Source: Gemmataceae bacterium (lineage in GTDB: Bacteria > Planctomycetota > Planctomycetia > Gemmatales > Gemmataceae). Taken from it: a stretch of DNA of 47,023 nucleotides. A model generated the notes under the pieces. That model worked only from the letters and a program-made list of their open reading frames with translations. It did not search any database and was not told where the DNA came from. The DNA is taken from NCBI GenBank assembly GCA_025055215.1, contig JANWYO010000330.1, positions 1-47,023 on the forward strand, given 5' to 3'. Shown one piece after another: positions 18,060 to 26,290 of this stretch. A program made the position numbers and the translations under genes. How positions within the stretch are numbered: position 1 is the stretch's first letter; each line of letters opens with the position of its first letter.

Positions 18060-19337
18060 ATGTATCTGAAGCTGGCCAAGCGGCTGTTGTCGGAGCCGGA
18101 CAAACGGGCGTTATGGAAGCTTGCCTGGAACATGGGCTGGAAGGGGATTCTCTCCGTCCGGAAGCACAAGCGTCGGCTCCGCCGGGGAGAGTTTTTCCCG
18201 CCCTTCCTCTACGTGTCAATCATCAATAGCTGCAATCTCCGCTGCCAGGGCTGCTGGGTGGACGTGGCCGCGAAGCAACAGACGATTTCGCTCGAGGCCA
18301 TGAACCGGCTGATCGCCGAAGCCAAGGCGATGGGGAACGTCTTTTTCGGCATCGTCGGGGGGGAGCCGTTCCTGCACCCGCAGCTCTTCGACATCCTGGC
18401 GGCCCATCCCGACTGCTATTTCCAGGTGTTCACCAACGGACAGTTCATCACGGAAGAGCGAGCGAAGCGGCTGCGAGACTTGGCCAACGTCACGCCGCTG
18501 ATCAGCGTCGAGGGGAACGAGATCATCAGCGACGAGCGGCGTGGCCGCCGCGGCGTCCTCAGCAAGACCCTCCAGGGGGTGGAGAACTGTGTCAAACACC
18601 GCGTCGTCACCGGCGTCTGCACCAGCCTTTGCCAGAGCAACTTCACCGACCTGCTGACCGAAAAGTGGCTCGACCGACTGATCGACCTGGGGGTGATGTA
18701 CACTTGGTACCATGTCTATCGGCCGATGGGGCCGGACCCCCATCCCGAACTCTGTCTGACGCCGGAGCAGCAGCTGGAGGTCCGGCGGTTCGTGGTGGAG
18801 ATGCGTGCCTGTAAGCCGATTATCATCATTGATGCTTACTACGACGGCGAAGGCCGGGCCCTATGCCCGGCGGCCACGGGGATCAGCCACCACATCAACC
18901 CCTGGGGCGGCATCGAGCCGTGCCCCATCGTCCAATTCACGAAGGAATCGATCCATCCCGAGGACGATCCCCGGCCCCTGCGGGACAAGTTCCTTCAGTC
19001 GGAGTTCCTTCGGGATTTCCGCGCCTTGGCCCGGGCGACGACCCGGGGTTGCATCGTGTTGGAGCGACCCGACTTGCTCAAGGCCCTGGTGGAAAAGCAC
19101 GCGGCCCGCGATGCCACGGCCCGCGGCACCGCCTTGCAAGAACTGGCGGCCATGACGCCGCGGACGTCCCAATTCAACCCCGGCCGGGAAATCCCCGAGA
19201 AGAGCTGGGCCTACCGACTGGCCAAGCGGTATTGGTTTTCGGATTTCGGCCTGTATGCCGGCCATGACCACCGCCACTTGGCGGCTTCTCACCTGCCGGG
19301 GCGGCAGGGCGCCCCGGCAGTGGCCCGGCAAGGCTAA
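18060..19337 (+). CDS. Radical SAM protein of unknown substrate
   Basis: The protein has 425 residues. The iron-sulfur motif C58-x3-C62-x2-C65 ([11 protein letters not shown]) binds the [4Fe-4S] cluster that cleaves S-adenosylmethionine; GGEPFLHP near 100 is the SAM-amino-group loop. Later Cys residues in [18 protein letters not shown] followed by IEPCPIVQF resemble a SPASM/Twitch-type auxiliary cluster region. A basic N terminus (about 1-45) precedes the barrel. It resembles the large group that includes HpnH- and MoaA-like proteins, but no partner peptide or hopanoid gene is adjacent. AAAGGAC sits seven bases before the ATG. The stop codon overlaps the stop of the convergent fumarase gene. 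Confidence 0.8.
   Translation: MYLKLAKRLLSEPDKRALWKLAWNMGWKGILSVRKHKRRLRRGEFFPPFLYVSIINSCNLRCQGCWVDVAAKQQTISLEAMNRLIAEAKAMGNVFFGIVGGEPFLHPQLFDILAAHPDCYFQVFTNGQFITEERAKRLRDLANVTPLISVEGNEIISDERRGRRGVLSKTLQGVENCVKHRVVTGVCTSLCQSNFTDLLTEKWLDRLIDLGVMYTWYHVYRPMGPDPHPELCLTPEQQLEVRRFVVEMRACKPIIIIDAYYDGEGRALCPAATGISHHINPWGGIEPCPIVQFTKESIHPEDDPRPLRDKFLQSEFLRDFRALARATTRGCIVLERPDLLKALVEKHAARDATARGTALQELAAMTPRTSQFNPGREIPEKSWAYRLAKRYWFSDFGLYAGHDHRHLAASHLPGRQGAPAVARQG
19293..19320. terminator. 11-bp hairpin inside the radical SAM coding tail, downstream of fumC
   Basis: An 11-bp stem (19293-19303 with 19310-19320) lies in the last codons of the radical SAM gene and 14 bases past the fumC stop as read on the minus strand. 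No T-tract. Probably ends the fumC transcript. Confidence 0.4.
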
Positions 19338-20752
19338 TCCCCAGGCCCGATCATCCTCTCCGGACGAACGATCTGGTCGAACTGCTCGCCGCTGAGAAAG
19401 CCCAGCGCCAGGCACGCCTCGCGCAGGGTTGTCCCCTCGGCGTGGGCTTTCTTGGCCACTTGGGCCGCCTTGTCGTAGCCGATGTACGGGTTGAGGGCCG
19501 TGACGAGCATCAGCGAGCTGCGCAGGTGCCGCTCGATTTGCGCCCGGTTGGCCTGGATGCCGACCACGCAATGGTCGGTGAACGAGACACAGGCATCGGA
19601 CAAGAGGCGGACCGAGTGGAGGAAGTTGTGGATGATGACCGGCTTGAAGACGTTCAGCTCGAAATTGCCCTGGGAGCCGGCGATGGTGATGGCGGTGTCA
19701 TTGCCGAAGACTTGAACGCAGACCATCGTCATCGCCTCGGATTGGGTGGGATTGACCTTGCCGGGCATGATCGACGAGCCCGGCTCGTTTTCCGGGAGCG
19801 AGAGTTCTTGCAAGCCGCAGCGCGGCCCGGAGGCGAGCCAGCGGATGTCGTTGGCGATCTTCATGAGGGCGGCGGCCAGGCTCTTGAGGACGCCGCTGGC
19901 CATCACCAGGCTGTCGTGGGCCGCGAGGGCGGCGAACTTGTTCGGGGCGGAGACAAAGGGAAGCCCGGTCAGCTCGGCGATGCGGGCTGCCACCCGCTCG
20001 GCGAAGCCCGGTGGGGCGTTCAACCCAGTCCCCACGGCCGTGCCGCCCAGCGCCAGCTCGCACAGCTCGGGCAGCATGCCGCGAATCCGCCGCAAGGCGG
20101 CGTCGAGCTGCGCCACATAGCCGGAGAATTCCTGTCCCAACGTCAGCGGCACGGCGTCCATCAGGTGCGTTCGGCCGATTTTGACAATATCGCGGAACTC
20201 CTCCGCCTTGGCGTGCAGTGCCTCGCGGAGTTTGGTCAGGGCAGGGATGAGCCGATGATGCAGCTGCTCCACCGCCGCGATGTGCATCGCCGTCGGGAAC
20301 GTGTCGTTGGACGACTGCGACATGTTGACGTCGTCGTTGGGATGGATTGGCTTTTTGCTCCCTAAGACGCCACCCGCCAACTCGATCGCCCGATTGGCGA
20401 TGACCTCGTTGGCGTTCATGTTCGTCTGCGTGCCGCTGCCCGTTTGCCAGATGCGGAGCGGGAAATGGCTATCAAGCTGCCCGGCAATGACTTCGTCGGC
20501 GGCGCGGATGATGAGCTGCGCCTTGGCTTCGGGGAGTCTGCCTAAGTCGCGGTTGACCTCGGCGGCTGCCTTCTTGAGGATGCCGAAGGCGCGGATGATC
20601 TCTCGGGGCATGGTGTCATGCCCGATGGCGAAGTGGACCAACGAACGAGCCGTCTGGGCGCCGTAGTAACGGTCCGCGGGCACCTCGATGGCGCCCATAG
20701 TGTCGGTCTCGATGCGGGTGGCGGCTTTCGGAGCCGTGGTCGCATGGATCAT
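19334..20752 (-). CDS. fumC: Fumarate hydratase class II
   Basis: The enzyme has 472 residues and catalyses the reversible hydration of fumarate to malate in the TCA cycle as a cytosolic homotetramer. All landmarks are present: [16 protein letters not shown], the [14 protein letters not shown] loop (104-117), [14 protein letters not shown] (137-150), the catalytic His196 in GRTHLMDA and the mobile catalytic loop [11 protein letters not shown] with Ser327. The length is typical. The stop TAG (19334-19336) overlaps the radical SAM TAA. The NtrC-type regulator gene lies 143 bp upstream on the same strand. Confidence 0.96.
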   Translation of the reverse strand: MIHATTAPKAATRIETDTMGAIEVPADRYYGAQTARSLVHFAIGHDTMPREIIRAFGILKKAAAEVNRDLGRLPEAKAQLIIRAADEVIAGQLDSHFPLRIWQTGSGTQTNMNANEVIANRAIELAGGVLGSKKPIHPNDDVNMSQSSNDTFPTAMHIAAVEQLHHRLIPALTKLREALHAKAEEFRDIVKIGRTHLMDAVPLTLGQEFSGYVAQLDAALRRIRGMLPELCELALGGTAVGTGLNAPPGFAERVAARIAELTGLPFVSAPNKFAALAAHDSLVMASGVLKSLAAALMKIANDIRWLASGPRCGLQELSLPENEPGSSIMPGKVNPTQSEAMTMVCVQVFGNDTAITIAGSQGNFELNVFKPVIIHNFLHSVRLLSDACVSFTDHCVVGIQANRAQIERHLRSSLMLVTALNPYIGYDKAAQVAKKAHAEGTTLREACLALGFLSGEQFDQIVRPERMIGPGD

Positions 20753-20895
20753 GGTCTTCGGTCCTTCGTCAAGGTTTGGCCGCGCGGCTTCGCGGGCCTC
20801 GGCCCGGTCGGCGGGCCGAGGCTTGGCCTGGGCGTGCGCTGTTTTATGGAACTCTTCCGCCTACTGCGAGGGCGTGCGGACGAGGGGCCAGCCGA

Positions 20896-22377
20896 TCAAC
20901 TCGCCGGCTGCTTGGGCGGAGCGGCGGGAGCGGCGTCGGACCAGACCCACCGTTCCATGTTGATGCCGAGGGAGCGAATCTTGCTCCGCAGGCTGTTGCG
21001 TGCGATGCCGAGAAGACGCGCCGCCTGCACTTGGTTGCCTTGCGTGAAGCGGAGCACCCGCAGCAACAGGTGCCGTTCGGTCAGGGCAAGCCACTCGGCG
21101 TAAAGGTCCGTGGTGCCGAAGTGCAGGCGGTCGTCGATGAACTGGTCCCAGGAGGCCGTTGGGGAAGCCGTCGGCTCCGGGAGAGGCTTGTCCGGCTGCC
21201 GCAGGTAGGCGGGCAGAAACTCGGGCAGCAGCACGGGACCGGCTGCCTGGAGCATGGCTTGTTTGAGGACGCTTTGCAGCTCGCGGAGGTTGCCTGGCCA
21301 GCTGTGGCGCTGGAGCAGGGCCATCGTCTCCGGCGCTACCTGGAAGACGTCCTTACCGAGTTCCGGTTGGAACCGCTGGACGAAATGCTCGACCAGCAAC
21401 GGCAAGTCGTCACCGCGCTCCCGCAACGGTGGCAGGGAAATCGTGAAGACGCTCAGCCGATAGTAAAGGTCGCTGCGGAACTGCCCCAAGGCCACCAACC
21501 GCTCCAGGTTGCGGTTGGTGGCGGCGATCAGGCGGACGTTGGTCTGGATGGTTTCGTTGCCGCCGACGCGCTCGAAGCGCTGCTCCTGCAAGACGCGGAG
21601 GATTTTGGTCTGCGTCAGCGGCGTCATGTCGCCGATCTCGTCGAGGAAGAGCGTGCCCCCGCTGCACTGCTCGAACTTGCCGATGCGACGGCGATCGGCC
21701 CCGGTAAAGGCACCTTTCTCGTGCCCGAACAACTCGCTCTCCAGCAGTGTCTCGGGAATGGCCGCGCAGTTGATGGGCAGGAATGGGCCGGAAGCCCGCC
21801 GACTATGCTGGTAGATCGCCCGGGCCACGAGTTCCTTGCCGGTGCCGCTTTCGCCCAGGATGAGCACGGTCACGTCCTGGGGAGCAACCCGGCCGATGGC
21901 CTTGTAGACTTCTTGCATGGCGGGGCAATGGCCGATCAACACGTCTGTGGAGGTCGGCACCCGGTCGGCATCCTTGGGGAGGGCCGGATCCCGCATCAGA
22001 CGGCTGACCTCAACGGCCCGGCCCACCAGCTGCCGCAGCCGGGCGGTCTGGGCGGGCTCGAACAAGTGGTCCTTCAGCAGATAGTCGTAGGCCCCCAGTT
22101 TCATGGCCTCGATGGCCCGCTCGGTGGTGCCGTGACCGGTGACGAAAATAATCGGAATCCGGGCGTCGTATTGCTGGATGCGCCGGCAAGCCTCCAAGCC
22201 TGAAAGATCGGGGAGGATGATGTCGAGGAGGACAGCATCCGGCCGCTGCTCGGCCAGCTGCTCCAGGCCGGCAGCCGCCGACGTCGCCAAGCGTAACGTG
22301 TACGCCGGCTCGGGGAAGATGCGCCGGTAAGCCGCCAGGATCATCGGATCGTCGTCGATGGCGAGAAGAATCGACAT
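20896..22377 (-). CDS. NtrC-family sigma-54-dependent response regulator
   Basis: The protein has 493 residues. The receiver domain (1-120) has the acidic pocket DDD at 8-10, phosphoacceptor Asp52 in LLDIILPD and Lys102. The AAA+ domain has Walker A GESGTGKE at 175-182, the sigma-54-contacting GAFTGA at 222-227, Walker B GGTLFLDEIGD near 240-250, and the arginine-finger region FRSDLYYRLSVF. The C terminus carries a Fis-type helix-turn-helix (QGNQVQAARLLGIARNSLRSKI). It activates sigma-54 promoters after phosphorylation. No histidine kinase is adjacent, so it is an orphan here. GGGAG lies seven bases before the start ATG. Regulon unknown; an effect on the downstream fumC would be speculation. 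Confidence 0.93.
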   Translation of the reverse strand: MSILLAIDDDPMILAAYRRIFPEPAYTLRLATSAAAGLEQLAEQRPDAVLLDIILPDLSGLEACRRIQQYDARIPIIFVTGHGTTERAIEAMKLGAYDYLLKDHLFEPAQTARLRQLVGRAVEVSRLMRDPALPKDADRVPTSTDVLIGHCPAMQEVYKAIGRVAPQDVTVLILGESGTGKELVARAIYQHSRRASGPFLPINCAAIPETLLESELFGHEKGAFTGADRRRIGKFEQCSGGTLFLDEIGDMTPLTQTKILRVLQEQRFERVGGNETIQTNVRLIAATNRNLERLVALGQFRSDLYYRLSVFTISLPPLRERGDDLPLLVEHFVQRFQPELGKDVFQVAPETMALLQRHSWPGNLRELQSVLKQAMLQAAGPVLLPEFLPAYLRQPDKPLPEPTASPTASWDQFIDDRLHFGTTDLYAEWLALTERHLLLRVLRFTQGNQVQAARLLGIARNSLRSKIRSLGINMERWVWSDAAPAAPPKQPAS

Positions 22378-22612
22378 GATGAACTCCCGGGGACACCCGC
22401 GGCTGCTGGCGTCGGTGGGGAGGGAGCTTGGTCTTCGGCTGTTCGGTCGGTTTGCGGGCCTGGAAACGGAACTTCGCCCAACCTTGGACGCCCCTTCCCT
22501 CGTTCCGTCATTTTAGCTCATGGCGGGCGTCGTGACAGATACACGGCTGAACCCTTTGATCATTTTTCGATCAGGGTGCTCACAAAATGGCCAGAGCGGG
22601 GAGAAAAGCGGG

Positions 22613-23089
22613 ATGACGGATGCCACGAGGCCACACAAAGAGAGAGGAAATCGGCTTCGCTGGCTGATGTGGTCGGGGTATTTGACGTTGTTGACCGCAG
22701 CCCTGGTCACACCGCAACCGACGCAGGCAGCTCGCCAAGTGTTAACGGAGACGCCGGCCTTCGTGACGGCCAAAATCGTCCACGTGGCGGCGTACGCCGT
22801 CCTGGCGATGCTTACCGGCTGGCTCAGGCCAAGCCGCCATCGCTGGTTGTTCATGGCGGCCTTGGTGCTGCATGCTCTGGGCACCGAGTACGTCCAACAA
22901 TTTGTGCCGCTACGCACTGGCTCGTGGCGGGATGTCGGCCTCGATCTTTTGGGTATCGCCTTGGGCACGCTCTTGACGTGGAACTGGTGGCGAGAGGCAC
23001 GGCCGCCGGCGTCCGAGCCAGCCGCTCCGGCTGGCTCGGACGCAGATGGGGCGACGGCAGCGGGGGAGACAGGACGCCTCAATAGTTAA
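22613..23089 (+). CDS. VanZ-like membrane protein
   Basis: The protein has 158 residues from the ATG at 22613, which follows GGGAG at a plausible distance. A longer frame from 22520 exists, but its first 31 residues look non-coding. Predicted membrane segments: LRWLMWSGYLTLLTAALV, KIVHVAAYAVLAMLTGWL, WLFMAALVLHALGTEYV and LDLLGIALGTLL. The core H-[AY]AxL...E..Q...RTGSWRDVGLDLLG matches the VanZ family, known from teicoplanin resistance but common and of unknown general function. The hydrophilic tail is alanine/proline rich and overlaps, in the last 11 bases, the convergent DUF1571 gene. Confidence 0.8.
   Translation: MTDATRPHKERGNRLRWLMWSGYLTLLTAALVTPQPTQAARQVLTETPAFVTAKIVHVAAYAVLAMLTGWLRPSRHRWLFMAALVLHALGTEYVQQFVPLRTGSWRDVGLDLLGIALGTLLTWNWWREARPPASEPAAPAGSDADGATAAGETGRLNS
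23012..23040. terminator. 12-bp hairpin inside the VanZ-like coding tail, downstream of the DUF1571 gene
   Basis: A perfect 12-bp stem (23012-23023 with 23029-23040) and 5-nt loop lie 38 bases past the DUF1571 stop on the minus strand, inside the VanZ-like 3' coding region. No T-tract. Confidence 0.4.
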
Positions 23090-23867
23090 ATGCCGCATCG
23101 GTCAGGCCGACGTTCAGCTTGAGGTCCACATAGCTGTAGCACTCCAGCAGATCGCCGTTGGGGTCGCCGCCGGGCTTGGGCCAATCGTAGGCCTCGAAGC
23201 GGATGGGAAGGTGGTTTTCCTGGTCGTAGTAAACCAGGCAGCGATACGCATACGCGCTCCCCGGCTGGGGCGCAATCGCTTCCACCCGGGTACACCGGCG
23301 CTTGTTGTATTCGTATTCGCCGATGTTGAGGGTGTAGCCCGGCGGCCGAGGCCCCTCCGAGCGGCGGGCGATCCTCTCGATCAGATTGCCGATCCCTGCC
23401 TGGGTAATGTCGTGGCGGTTCATACGCATGGCTCGAGGATCACGCGGGTCGATGGACACCCAGCCGACGGCGGCCAGCAGGCCGTTGGAGTGGACGCGCA
23501 TCTGGCCGTTGTTCTTGCCGGCCACGTAGCATGCCTCTTGGCCCACGAGTTGCTTAGGCGCCAGCCAACGCAAGTAGACGCTAAATGGCTGGCTGCGGAC
23601 GCGCATGGCGATGACGTTTTCCGGCTGAAGCTCATTGCCGACTCGTTCCCGCTTGATGAATATGGCCGTGTAGTCCCGCACGTTCTGATAACTTTGCCGC
23701 GCCTTGGCAATGAGCTGGGCCGAAACCTGGGCCGGATCCGTGACCGGTGGCGTCGGCTCGCCCCGGACCCGCCCGGCTCCCCAGCCGCCGAACGCCCAGC
23801 TCACAAGGCCGGCAGCCACCAGGGCAATCAGCACCCGCCACGGCTTCGAGTTTCGGGTTGGTTGCAT
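23079..23867 (-). CDS. DUF1571 family secreted protein
   Basis: The protein has 262 residues from the ATG at 23865-23867. That start is decided by a full Shine-Dalgarno AAGGAGGT five bases upstream, complementary to the 16S 3' end in this same window. A longer frame from 23945 is rejected. A hydrophobic N-terminal segment (WRVLIALVAAGLVSWAFGGW) is a signal peptide or anchor. The body contains YQNVRDYTAIFIKRER, PFSVYLRWLAP, GQEACYV, and LVYYDQENHLPIRFEAYDWP, the layout of DUF1571, an outer-membrane lipoprotein-sorting (LolA-like) relative abundant in planctomycetes. Function unknown. Convergent overlap of 11 bp with the VanZ-like gene. Confidence 0.8.
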   Translation of the reverse strand: MQPTRNSKPWRVLIALVAAGLVSWAFGGWGAGRVRGEPTPPVTDPAQVSAQLIAKARQSYQNVRDYTAIFIKRERVGNELQPENVIAMRVRSQPFSVYLRWLAPKQLVGQEACYVAGKNNGQMRVHSNGLLAAVGWVSIDPRDPRAMRMNRHDITQAGIGNLIERIARRSEGPRPPGYTLNIGEYEYNKRRCTRVEAIAPQPGSAYAYRCLVYYDQENHLPIRFEAYDWPKPGGDPNGDLLECYSYVDLKLNVGLTDAAFNY

Positions 23868-24065
23868 GTCGGACCTCCTTGCCCACGTCGGTCGTTCGTC
23901 CCGCGGACAGGGGTGCAAATATCGTTCCGCCGGGGTGTCCGCCACCTCGGGGAGCGCAAGCGACGTGCCGGCAGCAAATTAGACTGCCGGCCGGCGTCGC
24001 CAAGCGCCGGCCGGCGTGTAAAATCTGCCAAGCCAGCCTGCAAGCGGCCTACATTCGGAGGATGC

Positions 24066-24719
24066 ATGTCTGCCCCACCGCAGATCCACACGATCGTCTC
24101 GATGCCGTTTACCGAGAATACCTACGTCCTCTGGCACACGGGCCGCGAGGAGGCGTTGATTATCGACCCGGGGTTGGAGCCGGAGTTGATCCTCGACTTC
24201 CTCCGGGACCATGCCTTGGTGCCGGCGGCGCTGCTCTGCACGCATGGACACGGCGACCACATCGGCGGTAACGCGGCCCTGAAAGAGGCGTTTCCCGCGG
24301 TGCCTCTTTTCATTGGCGTCAACGACGTTCCGCTCCTGAACGATCCGGAGTTGAACATGAGCGCGCCGTTTGGTCTGCCGATCACCAGCCCGCCCGCCGA
24401 CCAAACCCTCCGCGAGGGCGACGTACTCGATCTGGCCGGCATCCGGTTAGAAGTGCTCGACCTTCCCGGGCATTCGCCCGGCCACATCGTCTTCCTGTTG
24501 CGGCGGCAGCCCCCGATCGTCTTTGCCGGCGACACGCTGTTTCGCGGCAGTGTCGGGCGATGGGACTTCCCCGGCAGCGACGGCAACCTGCTCTTGACCG
24601 GCATCCGGGAGAAGCTCTTCCGCCTGCCGCCGGAGACCGTGGTCTACCCCGGGCACGGGCCGGCGACGACCATCGGCCATGAACGCGCCACGAACCCTTT
24701 CGTCGGCCTGGGGCGGTGA
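24066..24719 (+). CDS. Metallo-beta-lactamase-fold hydrolase (glyoxalase II-like)
   Basis: The protein has 217 residues. Zinc ligands are seen in THGHGDHIGG (His60, His62, Asp64, His65), PGHSPGHI (His136), FAGDTLF (Asp156) and YPGHGPAT (His197). The GDTLFRGSVGRWDFPG strand is typical of the YcbL/hydroxyacylglutathione-hydrolase branch, which hydrolyses thioesters. The shorter C terminus lacks the full glutathione-binding domain, so the natural substrate is uncertain. GGAGG five bases before the ATG fixes the start; the reading frame is open far upstream but only as the antisense of the DUF1571 gene. It converges on the MFS transporter with 39 bp between the stops. Confidence 0.88.
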   Translation: MSAPPQIHTIVSMPFTENTYVLWHTGREEALIIDPGLEPELILDFLRDHALVPAALLCTHGHGDHIGGNAALKEAFPAVPLFIGVNDVPLLNDPELNMSAPFGLPITSPPADQTLREGDVLDLAGIRLEVLDLPGHSPGHIVFLLRRQPPIVFAGDTLFRGSVGRWDFPGSDGNLLLTGIREKLFRLPPETVVYPGHGPATTIGHERATNPFVGLGR

Positions 24720-24758
24720 CGTGCCGGAGCCAACCCACCATTCGGCCGGGTGCTTCCG

Positions 24759-26063
24759 TCAGTCTTTCGACGTGGGGGGCATGATCGGCTTGGTGGCGTC
24801 GATCCAGATCCAGCAGACGCCGGCCAGGGCGATCAGCACGGCACAGGCGAGCAACGAGGCGTTCCAATCGAACCGCTGAGCGAGAAAACCCAGCAGGGGC
24901 GGGCTGATGGCCGACCCCAGGTTGCCGAACATGTTCGCCCAGGCGAGGAAGGTCGAGACGTAGCTGCCGCCCGTGTCCTGGAAATACGCCCAAGTAGCTC
25001 CCAGACCGAGATCGACGAGAAAGGCGGCGAGGGTGAGCCAGGCAATCGTTTCGCCCGGAGCTTGGGTATACGGGCAGACGGCAATGGCCCCGGCGGCCAG
25101 GAACTTGGTCACGGTCGGGACCAGGCTTCGCCCCCAGCGTAAGCCGAGCCGGCGCGTCAACCGATCGGTCAACCAGCCCCCGAGCAGACAGCCGACCATC
25201 CCGCCCAGCAAGGGGACGCAGGCCCAGTATCCCGCCGCCGTCGGGTCGATGTGGTACTGCTCTCGGAGATAGGTCGGTAGCCAGGTGATGAGAAAGACCC
25301 AACTCATGTTGCCTAACAGCTGCCACAGGCATTGCATCCACAAGCTCAGGCTTTGCAACATGGGCCACCACGGGATCTGCCAAGCCGGGGCGTCCCGGGC
25401 CGTAGGGCGGCCCGCCTCAATCAGGTTGATCTCGGCGGCGTTGCAGCGAGGATGTTGCGCGGGCGTGTCGCGGAACCAGTCCCAGAAAAGGACCGTCCAG
25501 ACCAGGCCCAAAAGCCCAAACAGGATGAACGCCGGCCGCCAGTCATCAAACCAATGGATCAAAAGCGCCGTCAACGCTGGGGCAAGGACGCCGCCGAGCC
25601 GGCCGCCCATGGTGATAACGCCGTTGGCAAAAGCCCGGTCGCTCAAGGGGAACCAGCGGCCGCCGATCCGCGCGGCCACGGGGTAGGCGGCCGCCTCCGT
25701 GATGCCGAACAGAAACCGGATGACCAGAAGCGAGTACAGCCCGACGGCCAGGGCGGTGCCGGCCGTCAGCAGCGACCACGCCAGGACCGCCGCCGACAGC
25801 ATCCAACGCGTGCCGAACTGGTCGCCTAACCAACCCGCCGGCACCTGGAGCATCGAATACGCCAGGAAAAAAGCGCCGAGGACATAGCCCATCTGGGTCT
25901 TGTCCAGGCAGAACGTCTCGCGGATGGCCGGCACCGCCACGGAAATGCAGATGCGGTCCAGGTACAGCAGCACCGACATCAGCGTCAAGAAGACCAACAC
26001 GCCGTGCCGGACCCCGCTGGGCCGCGCGACCCCGCATTCGTCCGTCAGCGCCCGATCGTGCAT
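24759..26063 (-). CDS. Major facilitator superfamily transporter (ACS family-like)
   Basis: The protein has 434 residues and about 12 membrane segments. TM1 carries LLYLDRICISVAVPAI, the anion:cation symporter (GudP/ExuT) signature. The TM2-3 loop has AGWLGDQFGTRWML (motif A), and TM4-5 has RFLFGITEAAAYPVAARIGGRWFP. These exporters or importers usually carry hexuronates, glucarate or other organic anions with protons or sodium. The start ATG at 26061-26063 directly precedes the conserved core; the frame upstream to 26276 lies in the divergent intergenic region and has no membrane or family features. It is divergent from the CbiX gene; the substrate cannot be inferred from context. Confidence 0.88.
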   Translation of the reverse strand: MHDRALTDECGVARPSGVRHGVLVFLTLMSVLLYLDRICISVAVPAIRETFCLDKTQMGYVLGAFFLAYSMLQVPAGWLGDQFGTRWMLSAAVLAWSLLTAGTALAVGLYSLLVIRFLFGITEAAAYPVAARIGGRWFPLSDRAFANGVITMGGRLGGVLAPALTALLIHWFDDWRPAFILFGLLGLVWTVLFWDWFRDTPAQHPRCNAAEINLIEAGRPTARDAPAWQIPWWPMLQSLSLWMQCLWQLLGNMSWVFLITWLPTYLREQYHIDPTAAGYWACVPLLGGMVGCLLGGWLTDRLTRRLGLRWGRSLVPTVTKFLAAGAIAVCPYTQAPGETIAWLTLAAFLVDLGLGATWAYFQDTGGSYVSTFLAWANMFGNLGSAISPPLLGFLAQRFDWNASLLACAVLIALAGVCWIWIDATKPIMPPTSKD

Positions 26064-26290
26064 GTTGCCACTGGCCCCCCACCGTGGATCTGACGAGTTA
26101 TTGGTGCCGCCTTCGCCGCGGGCACAGGCGATGGGGCCCGAGCCCGCGCCGGCGGCCATGCCGCCGGCTTGGACGCCGCAGACCAGCGGCTCGCTTGTCC
26201 CATGCCCGTGGTCGCGCAGCCAACGCTGGCGATAGCACGGGAAGCTGTGTAAAGTACCATTTCTTGATGACGGCACAAAGGGGGATTCCC

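Noticed and set aside
23046-24065. 340-residue N-terminal extension of the metallo-beta-lactamase-fold protein
   Set aside because: It is antisense to the DUF1571 gene; the internal ATG at 24066 has GGAGG and starts the family core.
26064-26290. Cobalamin riboswitch upstream of cbiX
   Set aside because: A GCCACTG string occurs at 26067, but the B12 box and the other conserved elements are missing and the order is wrong. Only a 9-bp hairpin at 26148-26168 is present.
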